In this document: piece after piece, positions 20,001-20,620 of the stretch
How positions within the stretch are numbered: position 1 is the first letter of the stretch
Layout: each line of letters opens with the position of its first letter
From: Conidiobolus incongruus B7586
Taxonomy: Eukaryota > Entomophthoromycota > Entomophthoromycetes > Entomophthorales > Conidiobolaceae
Reading direction: 5' to 3'
NCBI GenBank assembly: GCA_000697335.1
Contig: JNEM01010048.1
Span: forward strand, 1-20,620
Length of the DNA stretch: 20,620 nt
The notes under the pieces: model-generated
Told to the model about the DNA's origin: nothing
The model's input: the letters and a program-made list of their open reading frames with translations, nothing else
The model's database searches: none
Made by a program: the position numbers and the translations under genes

Positions 20001-20620
20001 ATGAATTTGTTCTTTACAGGTCTTCTGTTAACTCTAGTTCAAGGTGGTTTTGTTCGTCGCCATACCCCTGGTACTTATGATCTTTCTATTATTCATACTA
20101 ATGATATTCACTCCCACTACGACCAAAGCAATAAATTTGGAACTGACTGTACCCCAGCTCAAATCACTGCCAAACAATGTTATGGCGGTGTCCCAAGACT
20201 TAAGGCTGTCATCGATCAATTGAGAAGAGAACATCCCAACTCTTTGTTGTTAGATGCTGGTGATCAATTCCAAGGAACTTTATTCTACAGTTACTACAAG
20301 GGTAATATCACTGCTGAAATCATGAACTTGTTGAAATACGATGCTATGGCTATTGGTAATCACGAATTTGATGATGGACCCGAAAATATTGCTAGAGTTG
20401 CGGATCAATTCAATTTCCCCATTATTTCAGCTAACATTGATGCTAGCAAAAACCCCAAATTAGGTCCTATTTTGAAGCCCTACACCATTATTGAAAAATA
20501 TAACCTTGGTATCATTGGTTATATCACTCCTACTTTAGCTTCCATCTCTAATTCTGGTCCCACTCTCAAGATTGTTGATCCTATTGCTCCTGTTCAAAAA
20601 GCCATTGATGAGCTCCGTGC
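20001..20620 (+). CDS. Secreted 5'-nucleotidase, copy 2 (partial, runs off the end)
   Basis: This is the N-terminal 206 residues of a second 5'-nucleotidase, open to the window edge with no intron so far. It starts with a signal peptide (MNLFFTGLLLTLVQG) followed by the same GFVRRH junction as copy 1. The metallophosphatase motifs HTNDIHSH, GDQFQGT and GNHEFD are intact; later motifs lie beyond the window. It aligns to copy 1 over 620 bases without any insertion or deletion, and by my count about 20 of 206 residues differ. Most changes are conservative (Ile/Val/Leu, Asp/Glu) and several fall in the signal peptide. Many third codon positions also differ, so this is a settled duplicate under purifying selection, not a very recent copy. 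Its codons look slightly more C-ending than those of copy 1, which could mean higher expression. Confidence 0.92.
   Translation, partial: MNLFFTGLLLTLVQGGFVRRHTPGTYDLSIIHTNDIHSHYDQSNKFGTDCTPAQITAKQCYGGVPRLKAVIDQLRREHPNSLLLDAGDQFQGTLFYSYYKGNITAEIMNLLKYDAMAIGNHEFDDGPENIARVADQFNFPIISANIDASKNPKLGPILKPYTIIEKYNLGIIGYITPTLASISNSGPTLKIVDPIAPVQKAIDELR

Noticed and set aside
20034-20234. Minus-strand open frames inside the nucleotidases (20034-20234, 15640-15825, 16576-16803)
   Set aside because: They are antisense to conserved coding sequence. The first two resemble each other only because the genes are paralogues.

Overview
The window reads as nuclear DNA from an A+T-rich eukaryote, most likely an early-diverging fungus. 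Support comes from short GT-AG introns (39 to 108 bases, several with CTAAC/TACTAAT-like branch sites), very A/T-rich spacers, coding exons that are visibly less A/T-rich, and TATA boxes about 65-70 bases before start codons. The protein set (a Ufd4-type HECT ligase, a peroxisomal Lon protease, secreted 5'-nucleotidases) fits a fungus with peroxisomes. I cannot name the species. Zoopagomycota-type fungi would fit, but another A/T-rich opisthokont or amoeba is not excluded.

Layout: 1-3330 is spacer. It holds a decayed Ty1/copia reverse-transcriptase fossil (about 1935-2475) and a doubtful small membrane-protein ORF on the minus strand (2773-2958). 3331-8612 (+) is a four-exon gene for a 1677-residue HECT ubiquitin ligase of the Ufd4/TRIP12 family. 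It converges, across a 1.1 kb spacer, on 12429-9714 (-), a five-exon gene for an 835-residue Lon protease ending in Ser-Arg-Leu, a peroxisomal import signal. 12430-15606 is a 3.2 kb spacer with a possible PiggyBac-like transposase remnant (about 13647-13950, minus) and a striking imperfect inverted repeat (about 14000-14100). 15607-17526 (+) is an intronless secreted 5'-nucleotidase gene. After a 2.5 kb spacer, a second copy starts at 20001 and runs off the window end. The two copies differ at about 20 of 206 aligned residues and have no indels between them, while their upstream DNA does not resemble each other.

The ligase and Lon genes both serve protein quality control, in cytosol/nucleus and peroxisome respectively, but they are convergent with separate promoters, so I read no operon-like link. 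The two nucleotidases form a tandem paralogous pair, probably for extracellular nucleotide and phosphate scavenging or for dephosphorylating host nucleotides. I saw no convincing tRNA, rRNA or CRISPR signal. I found no clearly new biological system. The best leads are the nucleotidase tandem, the inverted-repeat structure near 14.05 kb, and an orphan 'promoter plus tiny first exon' near 18.4 kb.
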